Origin: DAIOSQ01 sp036752465
GTDB lineage: Bacteria; Pseudomonadota; Gammaproteobacteria; Legionellales; Legionellaceae
DNA: 6,896 nucleotides
Direction: 5' to 3'
Assembly: GCA_036752465.1 (NCBI GenBank)
Contig: DAIOSQ010000100.1
Span: forward strand, 1-6,896
Numbering within the stretch: the first letter of the stretch is position 1; the number at the start of each line of letters is the position of its first letter. The translations under genes were made by a program, and so were the position numbers. The notes beneath the pieces were generated by a model that did no database searches, was not told where the DNA came from, and saw only the letters and a program-made list of their open reading frames with translations. Of the stretch, positions 1 to 6,340 are shown in pieces.

Positions 1-1
1 T

Positions 2-1060
2 GAAGGCCGAGTCCGCGCACTAAAAGTGATGCGTGATACGTACCAAAAACGCCGCCTGAGCCAAGGCACGGTCAAGAAAATACTGTTAGATACCGAACGT
101 TCTGGGCAATTGGTATGTGAAGCGGATAGCTTAACGTATCAGCTTCACGATAAAATATTGCTAGATAAATTTACACATATCATCAGCAAAGGCGACAAAA
201 TCGGTATTATTGGCCCTAATGGCTGCGGCAAAACGACGTTGGTACGCTTGCTGTTGGGAGAGCTGCAACCAACGGCTGGTCGTTTGCGCACAGGTACCGG
301 CTTGTCCATTGCCTACTTTGATCAACTCAGACAAACATTACAAGAAACAGAAACTGTGATCCAAAATGTTGCGGACGGCGCTGATTATGTAACGGTTGGT
401 GGCAAAGAAAAACATGTGGTCTCCTATTTAAAAGACTTTTTGTTTACCAGCGATCGTTTTAACCAACCGATTGCTTCACTCTCAGGTGGCGAGCGTAATC
501 GTTTACTATTGGCTAAGATTTTTGCGCGACCGATGAATCTTTTGGTATTAGATGAACCCACCAATGATCTGGATATGGAGACGCTAGAATTGCTGGCCGA
601 TATACTGGTTGAATACACTGGCACCCTACTTTTGATTAGCCATGATCGCGATTTTATTAATCAAGTGGCTACCAGCCTACTGGTATATGAGGGTGCAGGT
701 CATTTTCAAGAGTATTTTGGCGGATATGACGACTACCAACGCATCTGCCGCAGTGCAACAACAGCAACAGCAGCAGCTGCCGTCACATCACCGCAGCAAA
801 CCATCACGCCGGTCAAAGCCAAGCCAGATGTGCTAGCAGCAACATTAAATGCCAGTGAACACCGCGAACTCTCCAAACTCATCTTGCAAATTGAAACCAT
901 TGAAGAAAAAATTGCACATGTACATCTAACAATGGCAGAACCGGGTTTTTACCAAGGCGAAGCAACACACGTTAGCAGCGTGCACATGCAACTAACTGAG
1001 CTACAATTAAAACTATCCGCACTGAATGCACGTTGGGAATCTTTAGAAAATAGGAAATGA
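2..1060 (+). CDS. uup: ABC-F family ATPase Uup, C-terminal part (5' end outside window)
   Basis: This is a soluble ABC-F ATPase (two ATP-binding cassettes, no membrane domain), a family acting on ribosomes and, for Uup, also linked to transposon excision. The frame is open from base 2, and its first codons read EGRVRALKVM, matching the inter-domain linker of E. coli Uup. The ATG at 29 is therefore internal and the gene begins upstream of the window. The second cassette is complete: Walker A GPNGCGKTT (about 212-238), signature LSGGERNRLLLA (about 479-514) and Walker B LLVLDEPTNDLD (about 540-575), followed by the switch histidine in LLISHDRDF. An Ala/Thr-rich linker (about 750-800, encoded by CAA/CAG-like triplets) leads to the C-terminal coiled-coil DNA-binding domain ending WESLENRK. 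About 352 residues are visible. The next gene starts one base after the TGA, so the two are probably translationally coupled. Confidence 0.93.
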   Translation, partial: EGRVRALKVMRDTYQKRRLSQGTVKKILLDTERSGQLVCEADSLTYQLHDKILLDKFTHIISKGDKIGIIGPNGCGKTTLVRLLLGELQPTAGRLRTGTGLSIAYFDQLRQTLQETETVIQNVADGADYVTVGGKEKHVVSYLKDFLFTSDRFNQPIASLSGGERNRLLLAKIFARPMNLLVLDEPTNDLDMETLELLADILVEYTGTLLLISHDRDFINQVATSLLVYEGAGHFQEYFGGYDDYQRICRSATTATAAAAVTSPQQTITPVKAKPDVLAATLNASEHRELSKLILQIETIEEKIAHVHLTMAEPGFYQGEATHVSSVHMQLTELQLKLSALNARWESLENRK

Positions 1061-1061
1061 T

Positions 1062-1496
1062 ATGGAACCGCTCTCGACGCTATTGATCATTTTTACGGCT
1101 GTTTACATCATATTTCTTTATGAATTTACCAGTATTATTAAAAAAATAACCAGCATTTTTCTGGTTAGATTACTGGTACCGTTGATATTTTTTTCTTGCT
1201 GTGAGGAAAATAATTATGCCGAGATCAAAAATCTATTGCTTTGGGTGCGTGGCTGGTTATTAGAATATTTGCAGTCAATTAGCCAATTTCTTCCACCACC
1301 CTATGCCTACCCATCAACCGAAATTCTATTCTTATACACATTGGGTATCATACCTCTACTGCTGCTATACTGGCGGGCGCATTTTACATTTGGCTGGCAG
1401 TTTAGGCGCCGCAGATTTATCAAAGAGCACAAAATATTTCCCTACGCCTATCTGATATTATGGATTATTATCAGTATTTTAGTGGTTGTTAAGTAA
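1062..1496 (+). CDS. Unrecognised integral membrane protein, 144 aa
   Basis: I do not recognise this family. The protein has four likely membrane segments at about residues 4-22, 29-46, 86-104 and 127-143, with no cleavable signal. A cytoplasmic-looking basic cluster (FRRRRFIKEHK, about 114-124) precedes the last helix, and a Cys-Cys pair lies near residue 46. The loop around residues 72-86 is proline- and tyrosine-rich (FLPPPYAYPS). The start at 1062 has a good Shine-Dalgarno (AGGAA, 6 bases before the ATG) lying inside the end of uup, one base after whose stop it begins, so it is probably expressed with uup. The 56-base gap to rph suggests rph may have its own start of transcription. Coding is supported by the coupling, the ribosome site and the alternation of hydrophobic and charged stretches. 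A functional assignment is not possible from sequence alone. Confidence 0.8.
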   Translation: MEPLSTLLIIFTAVYIIFLYEFTSIIKKITSIFLVRLLVPLIFFSCCEENNYAEIKNLLLWVRGWLLEYLQSISQFLPPPYAYPSTEILFLYTLGIIPLLLLYWRAHFTFGWQFRRRRFIKEHKIFPYAYLILWIIISILVVVK

Positions 1497-1505
1497 TGCA
1501 CAGAG

Positions 1506-1511
1506 TATACT
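1506..1511 (+). promoter_or_regulatory. Weak candidate -10 box upstream of rph
   Basis: TATACT lies about 40 bases before the rph ATG. The best upstream matches to a -35 (TGGTTG at 17-base spacing, TTGTTA at 14-base spacing) are poor, so this is only a possible sigma-70 promoter. Read-through from uup is an equally good explanation for rph expression. Confidence 0.22.
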
Positions 1512-1552
1512 GCCGTATTGGCTATGTTTATGTTTAGTTTAAGGAATACCTC

Positions 1553-2284
1553 ATGCGTCCAAGCAAACGTGAAGCTACTCAATTGAGAGACATTCAAATT
1601 ACCCGCCATTTTACTCAGCACGCCGAAGGCTCGGTACTGATTGAATTTGGCAAAACTCGAGTCCTCTGTAATGCATCGGTCATCGAAGGCGTGCCCCGTT
1701 TTCTCAAGGGTAAAAATCAAGGCTGGGTCACCGCAGAATATTCAATGTTGCCAAGAGCAACTCATACGCGAACTGAGCGAGAAGCAAGCAGAGGCAAACA
1801 AAGTGGTCGTACGTTAGAGATCCAACGGTTGATTGGTCGCTCGCTGCGAGCCTGTCTTGATTTAAAGCAACTGCATGAAGTCACCATCACCATTGATTGT
1901 GACGTTATTCAAGCCGATGGCGGTACTCGCACGGCCGCTATTACTGGGGCTTGTATTGCACTAAAAGACGCCATTGATTGGATGGTGCAACGAGAAAAGC
2001 TGCGCAAGCCACCAGCGTTTGTTCTGGTTGCAGCAGCTTCAGTAGGTATTTATCGTGGACAAATTGTTCTTGATCTTGATTACGCAGAGGATGTTTTAGC
2101 GCAGACTGATATGAATGTGGTCATGAATGAACACGCTGAGTTTATTGAGGTACAAGGTACAGCCGAAGATAAAAGCTTTAGTCGTAGCCAACTCAACGAC
2201 ATGCTGTCTTATGCAGAAACAGGCATTAGCCAGCTCATAGAGCTGCAAAGAAAAGCCATGTCGGCATCCTCAGGTGCGCTATAA
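1553..2284 (+). CDS. rph: Ribonuclease PH
   Basis: RNase PH is a phosphorolytic 3'-5' exoribonuclease that trims tRNA 3' ends using inorganic phosphate and forms a hexameric ring in the cytoplasm. The protein has 243 residues, close to the usual 238-240, and starts with the family N-terminus MRPSKREATQLR. Visible family motifs are GWVTAEYSMLPRAT (57-70), the phosphate-binding Arg86 in SGRTLEIQRLIGRSLRA, the GGTRTAA loop (123-129), and the acidic metal site in IVLDLDYAED (171-180) followed by TDMNVVM. The start has a clear Shine-Dalgarno (AAGGA, 7 bases upstream). Nothing is missing or broken. It sits between an unknown membrane protein gene and yggS, and the 45-base gap to yggS is consistent with one transcript. 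Confidence 0.97.
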   Translation: MRPSKREATQLRDIQITRHFTQHAEGSVLIEFGKTRVLCNASVIEGVPRFLKGKNQGWVTAEYSMLPRATHTRTEREASRGKQSGRTLEIQRLIGRSLRACLDLKQLHEVTITIDCDVIQADGGTRTAAITGACIALKDAIDWMVQREKLRKPPAFVLVAAASVGIYRGQIVLDLDYAEDVLAQTDMNVVMNEHAEFIEVQGTAEDKSFSRSQLNDMLSYAETGISQLIELQRKAMSASSGAL

Positions 2285-2299
2285 CTAGCCCATAGAGCT
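2226..2299 (+). repeat. Short direct repeat across the rph stop codon
   Basis: TAGCC-AGCT-CATAGAGCT inside the last rph codons (about 2227-2244) recurs without the central AGCT as TAGCCCATAGAGCT just after the stop (2286-2299). It could be a small local duplication that extended or replaced the rph C-terminus, or chance. No function is claimed. Confidence 0.4.
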
Positions 2300-2329
2300 A
2301 TCCCGCGAATAGGGTTGGACCACGCTGCT

Positions 2330-3022
2330 ATGCAACAACGCATCCTGCTACTGCAAGATAATATAGCTGCTGCAGAAATAAAATACGGCCGCATGCCACA
2401 TGCGGTGCAATTGCTTGCCGTTAGCAAAGGCAGAAGTGTCGAACTAATTCGCGCTGCGTTTGCTGCCGGTTTGCAAGATTTTGCCGAAAATTATTGGCAA
2501 GAAGCGGAAGCTAAAATCGCTCAACTGCAAGATTTACCTATTACCTGGCACTATATAGGACCATTGCAAAGCAATAAATGCAAACATATTGCGCGTCAGT
2601 GCACATGGGTACACAGCGTTTCTCGACCAATTGTAGCGCAAAAATTAGCCGCAGCACGCACAGCAACTTTAACCCCATTACAAGTCTGTATCCAAGTTAA
2701 CTTTGGCGATGATCCACAAAAGTCGGGAGTATCTCCAGCAGAGATCTACCATTTAATCGAGCACATTCAGGCATTACCCGCGCTCAAACTACGCGGTTTG
2801 ATGTTAATCCCCCCGCAACATCATGACCAAGAGATACAATATCGCTTGTTTATGCGTTTACAACAGCTAATGCAAACACTGAATCAACGTATGGGTTTAC
2901 AGCTGGACACACTTTCCATGGGTATGAGTGAAGATTATGTTGCAGCAATTCGTGCTGGCAGTACAATGGTGAGAATTGGACGTAGTTTGTTTGAAAAAAG
3001 GTTTGTCACGGAGATGAAATAA
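2330..3022 (+). CDS. yggS: PLP homeostasis protein (YggS/PROSC family)
   Basis: YggS is a pyridoxal-5'-phosphate-binding single-domain TIM-barrel protein that keeps B6 vitamers balanced and has no known catalytic activity. PLP is expected to bind Lys33 in LLAVSKGR. Other family motifs seen are AENYWQEAEAKI, WHYIGPLQSNK, INFG-like strand VCIQVNFGDDPQKSG, LRGLMLIPP, and the phosphate-binding end LSMGMSEDY...AAIRAGSTMVRIG. Length from the ATG at 2330 is 230 residues against about 234 in E. coli. A TTG at 2315 would add five residues, but an AGGG touches that TTG directly and the E. coli N-terminus aligns better with the ATG. The stop overlaps the yggT start in TAATG. In many gammaproteobacteria proC lies between yggS and yggT; here it does not. 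Confidence 0.95.
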   Translation: MQQRILLLQDNIAAAEIKYGRMPHAVQLLAVSKGRSVELIRAAFAAGLQDFAENYWQEAEAKIAQLQDLPITWHYIGPLQSNKCKHIARQCTWVHSVSRPIVAQKLAAARTATLTPLQVCIQVNFGDDPQKSGVSPAEIYHLIEHIQALPALKLRGLMLIPPQHHDQEIQYRLFMRLQQLMQTLNQRMGLQLDTLSMGMSEDYVAAIRAGSTMVRIGRSLFEKRFVTEMK

Positions 3023-3597
3023 TGTCTGGAATTACTGCTGTTGGTTTCTTTTTAATATCTTTGTTTTTTAATACCTTCACCTGTATACTTTGGATTCGAA
3101 TTATATTGTGTTATGTGCGCATCAGTCCGTTACAGTCATTTGCCCGCAATATCACCACGCTTACCAACCCCTTGGTACAATGGATTGAAGATGCACTGCC
3201 TAAACAATACAAACGCCGCCGAGAACTCGATTTGGCGGCATGCATCACCTTATTGCTGGTTGAGCTTTGCAAATTTCTAACGATAGGGTTTTTGTTTTTA
3301 AATAAAATGATGCCGCTGTCGATGCTGATGGTATATCTATTGGCTGATCTAATACTCAAACCATGTGATGTTTTATTTTATGCCATCTTGATTCGTGTCA
3401 TTATGAGCTTTATTAATCCCAGATGGCACAATCCGTTTGCCGATGTGCTGCAAGCCATTACCACACCCTTGCTCAAACCGATACAGCAACACGTACCCAT
3501 TGTGTCCGGTCTAGACATCAGCCCTTTTTTGGCATTGATTTTGCTAAAATGCATTATGTTGTTTGTCAGCGCATCCTTGCCACTACATTTAATATGA
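3022..3597 (+). CDS. yggT: YggT family integral membrane protein
   Basis: This is an inner-membrane protein with two YGGT repeats, a family found next to yggS but without an agreed molecular role (proposed links to osmotic tolerance and cell division). Repeat 1 covers about residues 8-60 (ILWIRIILCYVRISPLQSF...TNPLVQWIED). Repeat 2 covers about 112-180 and is the more canonical, with LIRVIMSFINP, TTPLLKPIQQHVP and the signature GLDISPFLALILL. Hydrophobic segments lie at about 5-31, 72-92, 98-113, 115-132 and 165-188. Length (191) is normal for the two-repeat form. A GGAG eight bases before the ATG lies within the end of yggS, and the ATG overlaps the yggS stop by one base, so translation is coupled. 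A 168-base gap follows, so yggT is probably the last gene of this unit. Confidence 0.93.
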   Translation: MSGITAVGFFLISLFFNTFTCILWIRIILCYVRISPLQSFARNITTLTNPLVQWIEDALPKQYKRRRELDLAACITLLLVELCKFLTIGFLFLNKMMPLSMLMVYLLADLILKPCDVLFYAILIRVIMSFINPRWHNPFADVLQAITTPLLKPIQQHVPIVSGLDISPFLALILLKCIMLFVSASLPLHLI

Positions 3598-3726
3598 GTG
3601 CATTCCCTGCTCCCCCTCACGTACAGCACACCCAAGCACGGGGATGAGGAAGCACAACACGATGGGACTGTTGGTACCCAGGCTAATAGTTGTGACTAAC
3701 ATGATCGCAAAAACTGCAGCAACGGC

Positions 3727-3732
3727 TATAAT
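3727..3732 (+). promoter_or_regulatory. Candidate sigma-70 -10 box for the DUF2845/94-aa gene pair
   Basis: A perfect TATAAT begins the run TATAATAATAATAA, 33 bases before the ATG at 3766. No good TTGACA lies at 16-18 bases (ATCGCA at 17), so the promoter would be weak or activator-dependent. The rest of the 3598-3765 gap shows no convincing gene, and no clear terminator for yggT: the C-rich and G-rich tracts at about 3610-3650 do not pair well and lack a T-run. Confidence 0.4.
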
Positions 3733-3765
3733 AATAATAAGCGAATGTTTGCAAGAGAGTAACTG

Positions 3766-4338
3766 ATGAACAAGCGATTCTATACCACGCTGGTGAGCAT
3801 GTGCATTTCTTGTGTAGTTTTTGCCCAGCAAACTTATTGCCCTGGCAACCACGGCATGATTGACGTAGGTATGACCACCGATCAGGTGTTAAGTGCCTGT
3901 GGTGCGCCTAGCAGCCGTCAACAATCTGATGCCCCTGTCACGCAAAAAGTGCCCATGACTCAAATGATCTATACCACCTTAAACCAAGGCGCAATTTATC
4001 AAGGATTAACGCCTGTTTATACAATGTATTCTTTGCCTAGCGGTTCACAAGGAGTTAATTTACAAATTAATCTTGTCAATAATAAAGTCGTTTCCATCAA
4101 TATGAACGGTTCAAATGTGAACTCATCGACCCTTTGCAGCGGTGGTACAGTGCAAATGGGTGATAGCGTCAGTACCGTGTATGATGCCTGTGGCTCACCA
4201 GCCATGACCAACAACACCTATATCAAACAACCCATTATCGGTAAAAGCAAGCCGGAAATATGGTTCTACCAGGCCAATCAATATGCACCAGTGATGCGCT
4301 TGACATTTTTAGATGGCATATTACAATCCATCGAATAA
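3766..4338 (+). CDS. Exported DUF2845-type protein with duplicated Cys motif
   Basis: This looks like a secreted or periplasmic protein of the DUF2845 type, a family I associate with Legionella and Coxiella relatives; its function is unknown. Residues 1-20 form a Sec signal peptide (basic MNKR, hydrophobic core, VFA before QQ), with likely signal peptidase I cleavage after Ala20. The mature protein carries two copies of one motif: Cys25-x5-MIDVGMTTDQVLSACGAPS and Cys124-SGGTVQMGDSVSTVYDACGSPA. Each has a paired cysteine (25/45 and 124/142), suggesting disulfides formed outside the cytoplasm. The GMT-x2-QVL-x2-CG-x-P pattern resembles the motif of the SmpA/BamE fold; that similarity is inference. 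The segment between the copies is Gln/Asn/Thr-rich, and the C-terminus is beta-rich. The start follows a GAGAG ribosome site. The 94-aa gene follows after 21 bases, so the two are probably co-transcribed. Confidence 0.85.
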   Translation: MNKRFYTTLVSMCISCVVFAQQTYCPGNHGMIDVGMTTDQVLSACGAPSSRQQSDAPVTQKVPMTQMIYTTLNQGAIYQGLTPVYTMYSLPSGSQGVNLQINLVNNKVVSINMNGSNVNSSTLCSGGTVQMGDSVSTVYDACGSPAMTNNTYIKQPIIGKSKPEIWFYQANQYAPVMRLTFLDGILQSIE

Positions 4339-4359
4339 ATTTGGAATAAGGTTAGTCAA

Positions 4360-4644
4360 ATGAGTGAAACCATCGATGCCATCACAATTGCCTTCAGTGA
4401 AGATGGCATAGAAAAAACCAGAGAATTAGACAAACAGATTTTATCTAAAGGTGCTTGGACAACTATCATTTTCAAATATCAAGATTGGGACAATGGGGCT
4501 GGGGACTATGGCAGCACCAAATACACCATCCGCCGCTACCAAAAACGCAACAACCAATATTGGCAAAAATCAAAATTCAATATTTCCAGTGAAGAGCAAG
4601 CTAAAAAGTTGATCGATGTGTTGTCGCGTTGGGTGACCGCTTAA
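4360..4644 (+). CDS. Conserved-looking small cytoplasmic protein, 94 aa, function unknown
   Basis: I cannot name this family with certainty. The protein has no signal peptide or membrane segment. It has three recognisable parts: an acidic N-terminus (IAFSEDGIEKTRELDKQIL), a central beta-like region rich in aromatic residues (WTTIIFKYQDWDNGAGDYGSTKYTIRRYQKRNNQYWQKSKF), and a C-terminal helix (SSEEQAKKLIDVLSRWV). The IRRYQKRN-x-QYW core recalls small uncharacterised proteins of gammaproteobacteria, from memory only. The ATG at 4360 has an AAGG eight bases upstream. The gene lies 21 bases after the DUF2845-type gene and converges on queF with only 37 bases between their stop codons. Confidence 0.75.
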   Translation: MSETIDAITIAFSEDGIEKTRELDKQILSKGAWTTIIFKYQDWDNGAGDYGSTKYTIRRYQKRNNQYWQKSKFNISSEEQAKKLIDVLSRWVTA

Positions 4645-4660
4645 ATCTTATGCTCGTGCA

Positions 4661-4692
4661 GCAGGCGACAGCGGTTCATGGCTATTGCCTGC
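4661..4692. terminator. Possible hairpin between convergent genes
   Basis: GCAGGC (4661-4666) pairs with GCCTGC (4687-4692), with a further AGC/GCT pairing inside. It sits exactly between the converging 94-aa gene and queF, overlapping the last codons of queF. There is no T-run on either strand, so it is at best an atypical terminator or processing end. Confidence 0.25.
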
Positions 4693-5527
4693 AAAGTCTT
4701 ACCTGACAAATCTCATCTAATACCACCGGCTCGGTAGAGCGAATGGCGTTAATGTCCAGACCGCCGCGGCGCGCAGAGCGACCGTACACAGTGAGCTTGG
4801 TCGGATAACAACGCTTCATAATATGCATAAATATCTTTTCTATGCAATGTTCATGAAATTCATTATCGTTGCGAAAAGAAACCAAGTACTTGAGCAGACC
4901 TTCATGATTGATTTGCCGGCCCTCATAAGAAATTTGCACGCTACACCAGTCTGGCTGGTTGGTCACCAAACAGTTTGATTTCAGCAAATCGGAACACACC
5001 GTTTCGCAAACAAGCTTGTCCTCGGTGATTAGGAACCCTGGCTCGGTGCGATAAATGGCACACTCAATATCCAGATCATCCAAATAAATCCCAGCAAAAC
5101 GCGGTTTGATTGCGACTTCTTGTAAGCTTTGTAGTGGATGAATACGAATGTCTAGGTAGCTGCTATTTAACAACTCGGACAGATCGTGTATGAGGGTTGC
5201 TTTCACCATGTCTGCATCGCGAAATGGGGTGTTGTTGAAAGAATTAAAATACAGCTTCATGGACTTTGATTCGATAATATTCAAAGAATCACAGGCGTAT
5301 ATCAATTCAACCAGAGCCACGACTGGTTTGCCTTTTTCGTTTAACCACGACACTTCGTAGTGATTCCAAAGATCAAAGCCGAAAAAGGGCAATCGTTCCT
5401 TACCAATTTCTAAATGATCTCGCTGCCGTTGCCGCGAGATGGGAAAGAGTAGACTGGGATTGTAAATACTCTCATATTCGGTTTTTTTACCGAGTTGGGA
5501 ATACTCTGGATTGGTGTATGCATTCAC
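4682..5527 (-). CDS. queF: NADPH-dependent 7-cyano-7-deazaguanine (preQ0) reductase, type II
   Basis: QueF reduces the nitrile of preQ0 to the amine of preQ1 with two NADPH, in the cytoplasm, giving the base that Tgt inserts into tRNA for queuosine. It is the E. coli-like long (unimodular, tandem T-fold) type. The NADPH-binding QueF motif ESKSMKLYFNSF lies at about residues 86-97. The catalytic Cys186 and Asp193 are in KSNCLVTNQPDW, and substrate-binding FHE ends at about 226. SARRGGLDINAIRS and the terminal RLCRQ also match E. coli. I chose the GTG at 5527: it has GAGGG eight bases upstream and gives 281 residues against 282 in E. coli. A GTG at 5542 would add five residues but lacks a ribosome site. 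Its upstream region is only about 75 bases before a palindromic element. Confidence 0.96.
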   Translation of the reverse strand: MNAYTNPEYSQLGKKTEYESIYNPSLLFPISRQRQRDHLEIGKERLPFFGFDLWNHYEVSWLNEKGKPVVALVELIYACDSLNIIESKSMKLYFNSFNNTPFRDADMVKATLIHDLSELLNSSYLDIRIHPLQSLQEVAIKPRFAGIYLDDLDIECAIYRTEPGFLITEDKLVCETVCSDLLKSNCLVTNQPDWCSVQISYEGRQINHEGLLKYLVSFRNDNEFHEHCIEKIFMHIMKRCYPTKLTVYGRSARRGGLDINAIRSTEPVVLDEICQVRLCRQ

Positions 5528-5555
5528 GTTGATTGCCCTCACGCGCAGTTACAAA

Positions 5556-5597
5556 AAATAGTTTAATTATTTCCGTAGTCGGCTTCACTAACTATTT
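5556..5597. repeat. Short inverted repeat upstream of queF
   Basis: AAATAGTT (5556-5563) and AACTATTT (5590-5597) form a perfect 8-bp inverted repeat. Read towards queF (minus strand), the distal arm runs into TTTTTT, giving a weak AT-rich hairpin with a T-run in the queF leader. It could be a leaky attenuator or the scar of an earlier mobile-element end. I see no preQ1 riboswitch signature. Confidence 0.3.
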
Positions 5598-5606
5598 CAG
5601 GATTAT

Positions 5607-5783
5607 CCTGAAAAACGCAGTTGCCATCGTCACGAGCGGTCAAGATGTATTGAAGATACAGGCTTTTGGAGGATTTTTTCGCGAAAGCAGTAGTCACCAC
5701 TACGGTGAGCGAAAAAAACCGAGAAAAGCTTGTAGACTCAATGCAGATTGACTGCGTAGCAGATGGCAACTGCGTTTTTCAGG
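5607..5783. mobile_element. MITE-like imperfect palindrome with possible 5-bp target duplication
   Basis: A 177-bp element folds back on itself. The outer arms are perfect inverted repeats of 24 bases (5605-5628 against 5762-5785, beginning ATCCTGAAAAACGCAG), including two bases of the flanking ATTAT on each side. Similarity continues inward at a lower level (shared GTCAA, GCTTTT, TTTTTTCGC blocks) to a central GTAGT-CACC-ACTAC near 5697. ATTAT is present directly outside both ends (5602-5606 and 5784-5788), which fits a 5-bp target-site duplication. No transposase is encoded, so it would be non-autonomous. Short frames exist on both strands, and both arms translate to the same DGNCVFQD peptide because they are inverted copies; I do not call these genes. 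A large structured RNA or cruciform-forming repeat is the alternative reading. Confidence 0.65.
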
Positions 5784-5805
5784 ATTATATACGCAAACGT
5801 GGATG

Positions 5806-6269
5806 TCATGCAAAACCAGAGGTCTTGTGGTCGAAAGGCGAACTTCCTAGATCATGCGCAGATTTTTGCTCAGCCCCTGCATATTCCCCTGACGAGCGCC
5901 AAAACCCATGCAGACCAACAGGCAATGACTCGGATAGAGTATGTAATTTCTCTTGCTGGTATGCAAGAGTCAAATCGGTTTTTAAATAGTCATAAGTTGC
6001 TTGAATATTGGCGTCTAATTGAAAGCTGGCTGCTATTTTTGCAGCCAAGGTCAATGCGGCTTGGCTAACAACATTCCCATCAACATTAGCTGGTTGGATG
6101 ATAAGCTTAGGTTTGTCTCCAAACAACCACTGTGAGAAAATGTTTGGGATGTACACTTGGATGGTAACCAACTTGGAATCTGTTGTTGCGTCCGATAGGG
6201 TTACTGTACCTTGATACCCCATAAAGAAACTTAACCACGATTTTGGCATATCCACCTGTGCAACTATAA
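5806..6269 (-). pseudogene. 5'-truncated remnant of an unrecognised gene
   Basis: The frame is open on the minus strand from a TAA at 6283-6285 to the TGA at 5806-5808. Possible starts are a GTG at 6255 (149 aa) and an ATG at 6249, neither with a clear ribosome site. The readable sequence VIIVAQVDMPKSWLSFF begins right where an IS-like terminus (TGACCCC, 6270) starts, so the true N-terminus is probably lost. The protein has beta-like stretches (TVTLSDATTDSKLVTIQVYIP), then an amphipathic helical region (LTLAAKIAASFQLDANIQATYDYLKTDLTLAYQQEK cut over about residues 65-100). The last 30 residues (from GFWRSS to the stop) differ in composition, being polar and Gly/Ser-rich, and may be a read-through tail after a frameshift or a second junction. 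I do not recognise the family. It could still be a real small gene. Confidence 0.45.
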
Positions 6270-6340
6270 TGACCCCAACAATTTAGACCACCAAATTTCA
6301 AAAATTTAAGAGATAATAACCTCTAATTTGGAGGTCATTG
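6270..6340 (+). mobile_element. Putative IS3-type insertion sequence end (remnant)
   Basis: The stretch begins TGACCCCAACAATTTAGACC and, about 40 bases on, has AAGAGATAATAACCTCT followed by GGAGGTCATT. A terminal repeat, a short AGAG...CTCT element and a strong Shine-Dalgarno is how the left ends of many IS3-family elements are laid out before orfA. Here the expected ATG after GGAGGTCATT is replaced by GCCGGCCCC and no transposase frame follows, so only about 70 bases of the element would remain. A second TGACCCC at 6351 in the same orientation may mark another junction. The identification rests on layout remembered from IS families. Confidence 0.35.

Noticed and set aside
642..836. 64-aa + strand frame with a poly-glutamine run
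   Set aside because: It is an out-of-frame reading of the CAA/CAG-like triplets encoding the Ala/Thr-rich linker of Uup.
3423..3647. 74-aa + strand frame at the end of yggT
   Set aside because: It overlaps the conserved second YGGT repeat in another frame.
3690..3710. CRP-like site TGTGA near the DUF2845 gene promoter
   Set aside because: Only one half-site matches; the expected TCACA half is absent at the right spacing.
5528..5606. preQ1 riboswitch upstream of queF
   Set aside because: The leader is short and AT-rich; the stem seen (AAATAGTT/AACTATTT) does not resemble the small H-type pseudoknot with an A-rich tail of preQ1 aptamers.
5666..6068. Overlapping + strand frames of 107 and 101 aa
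   Set aside because: They begin inside the palindromic element and run antisense to the minus-strand remnant; neither has a ribosome site or coherent protein character.
6107..6301. 64-aa minus-strand frame across the IS-like end
   Set aside because: It overlaps the more protein-like 149-aa frame and has low-quality composition (many Tyr/Ser/His, no pattern).
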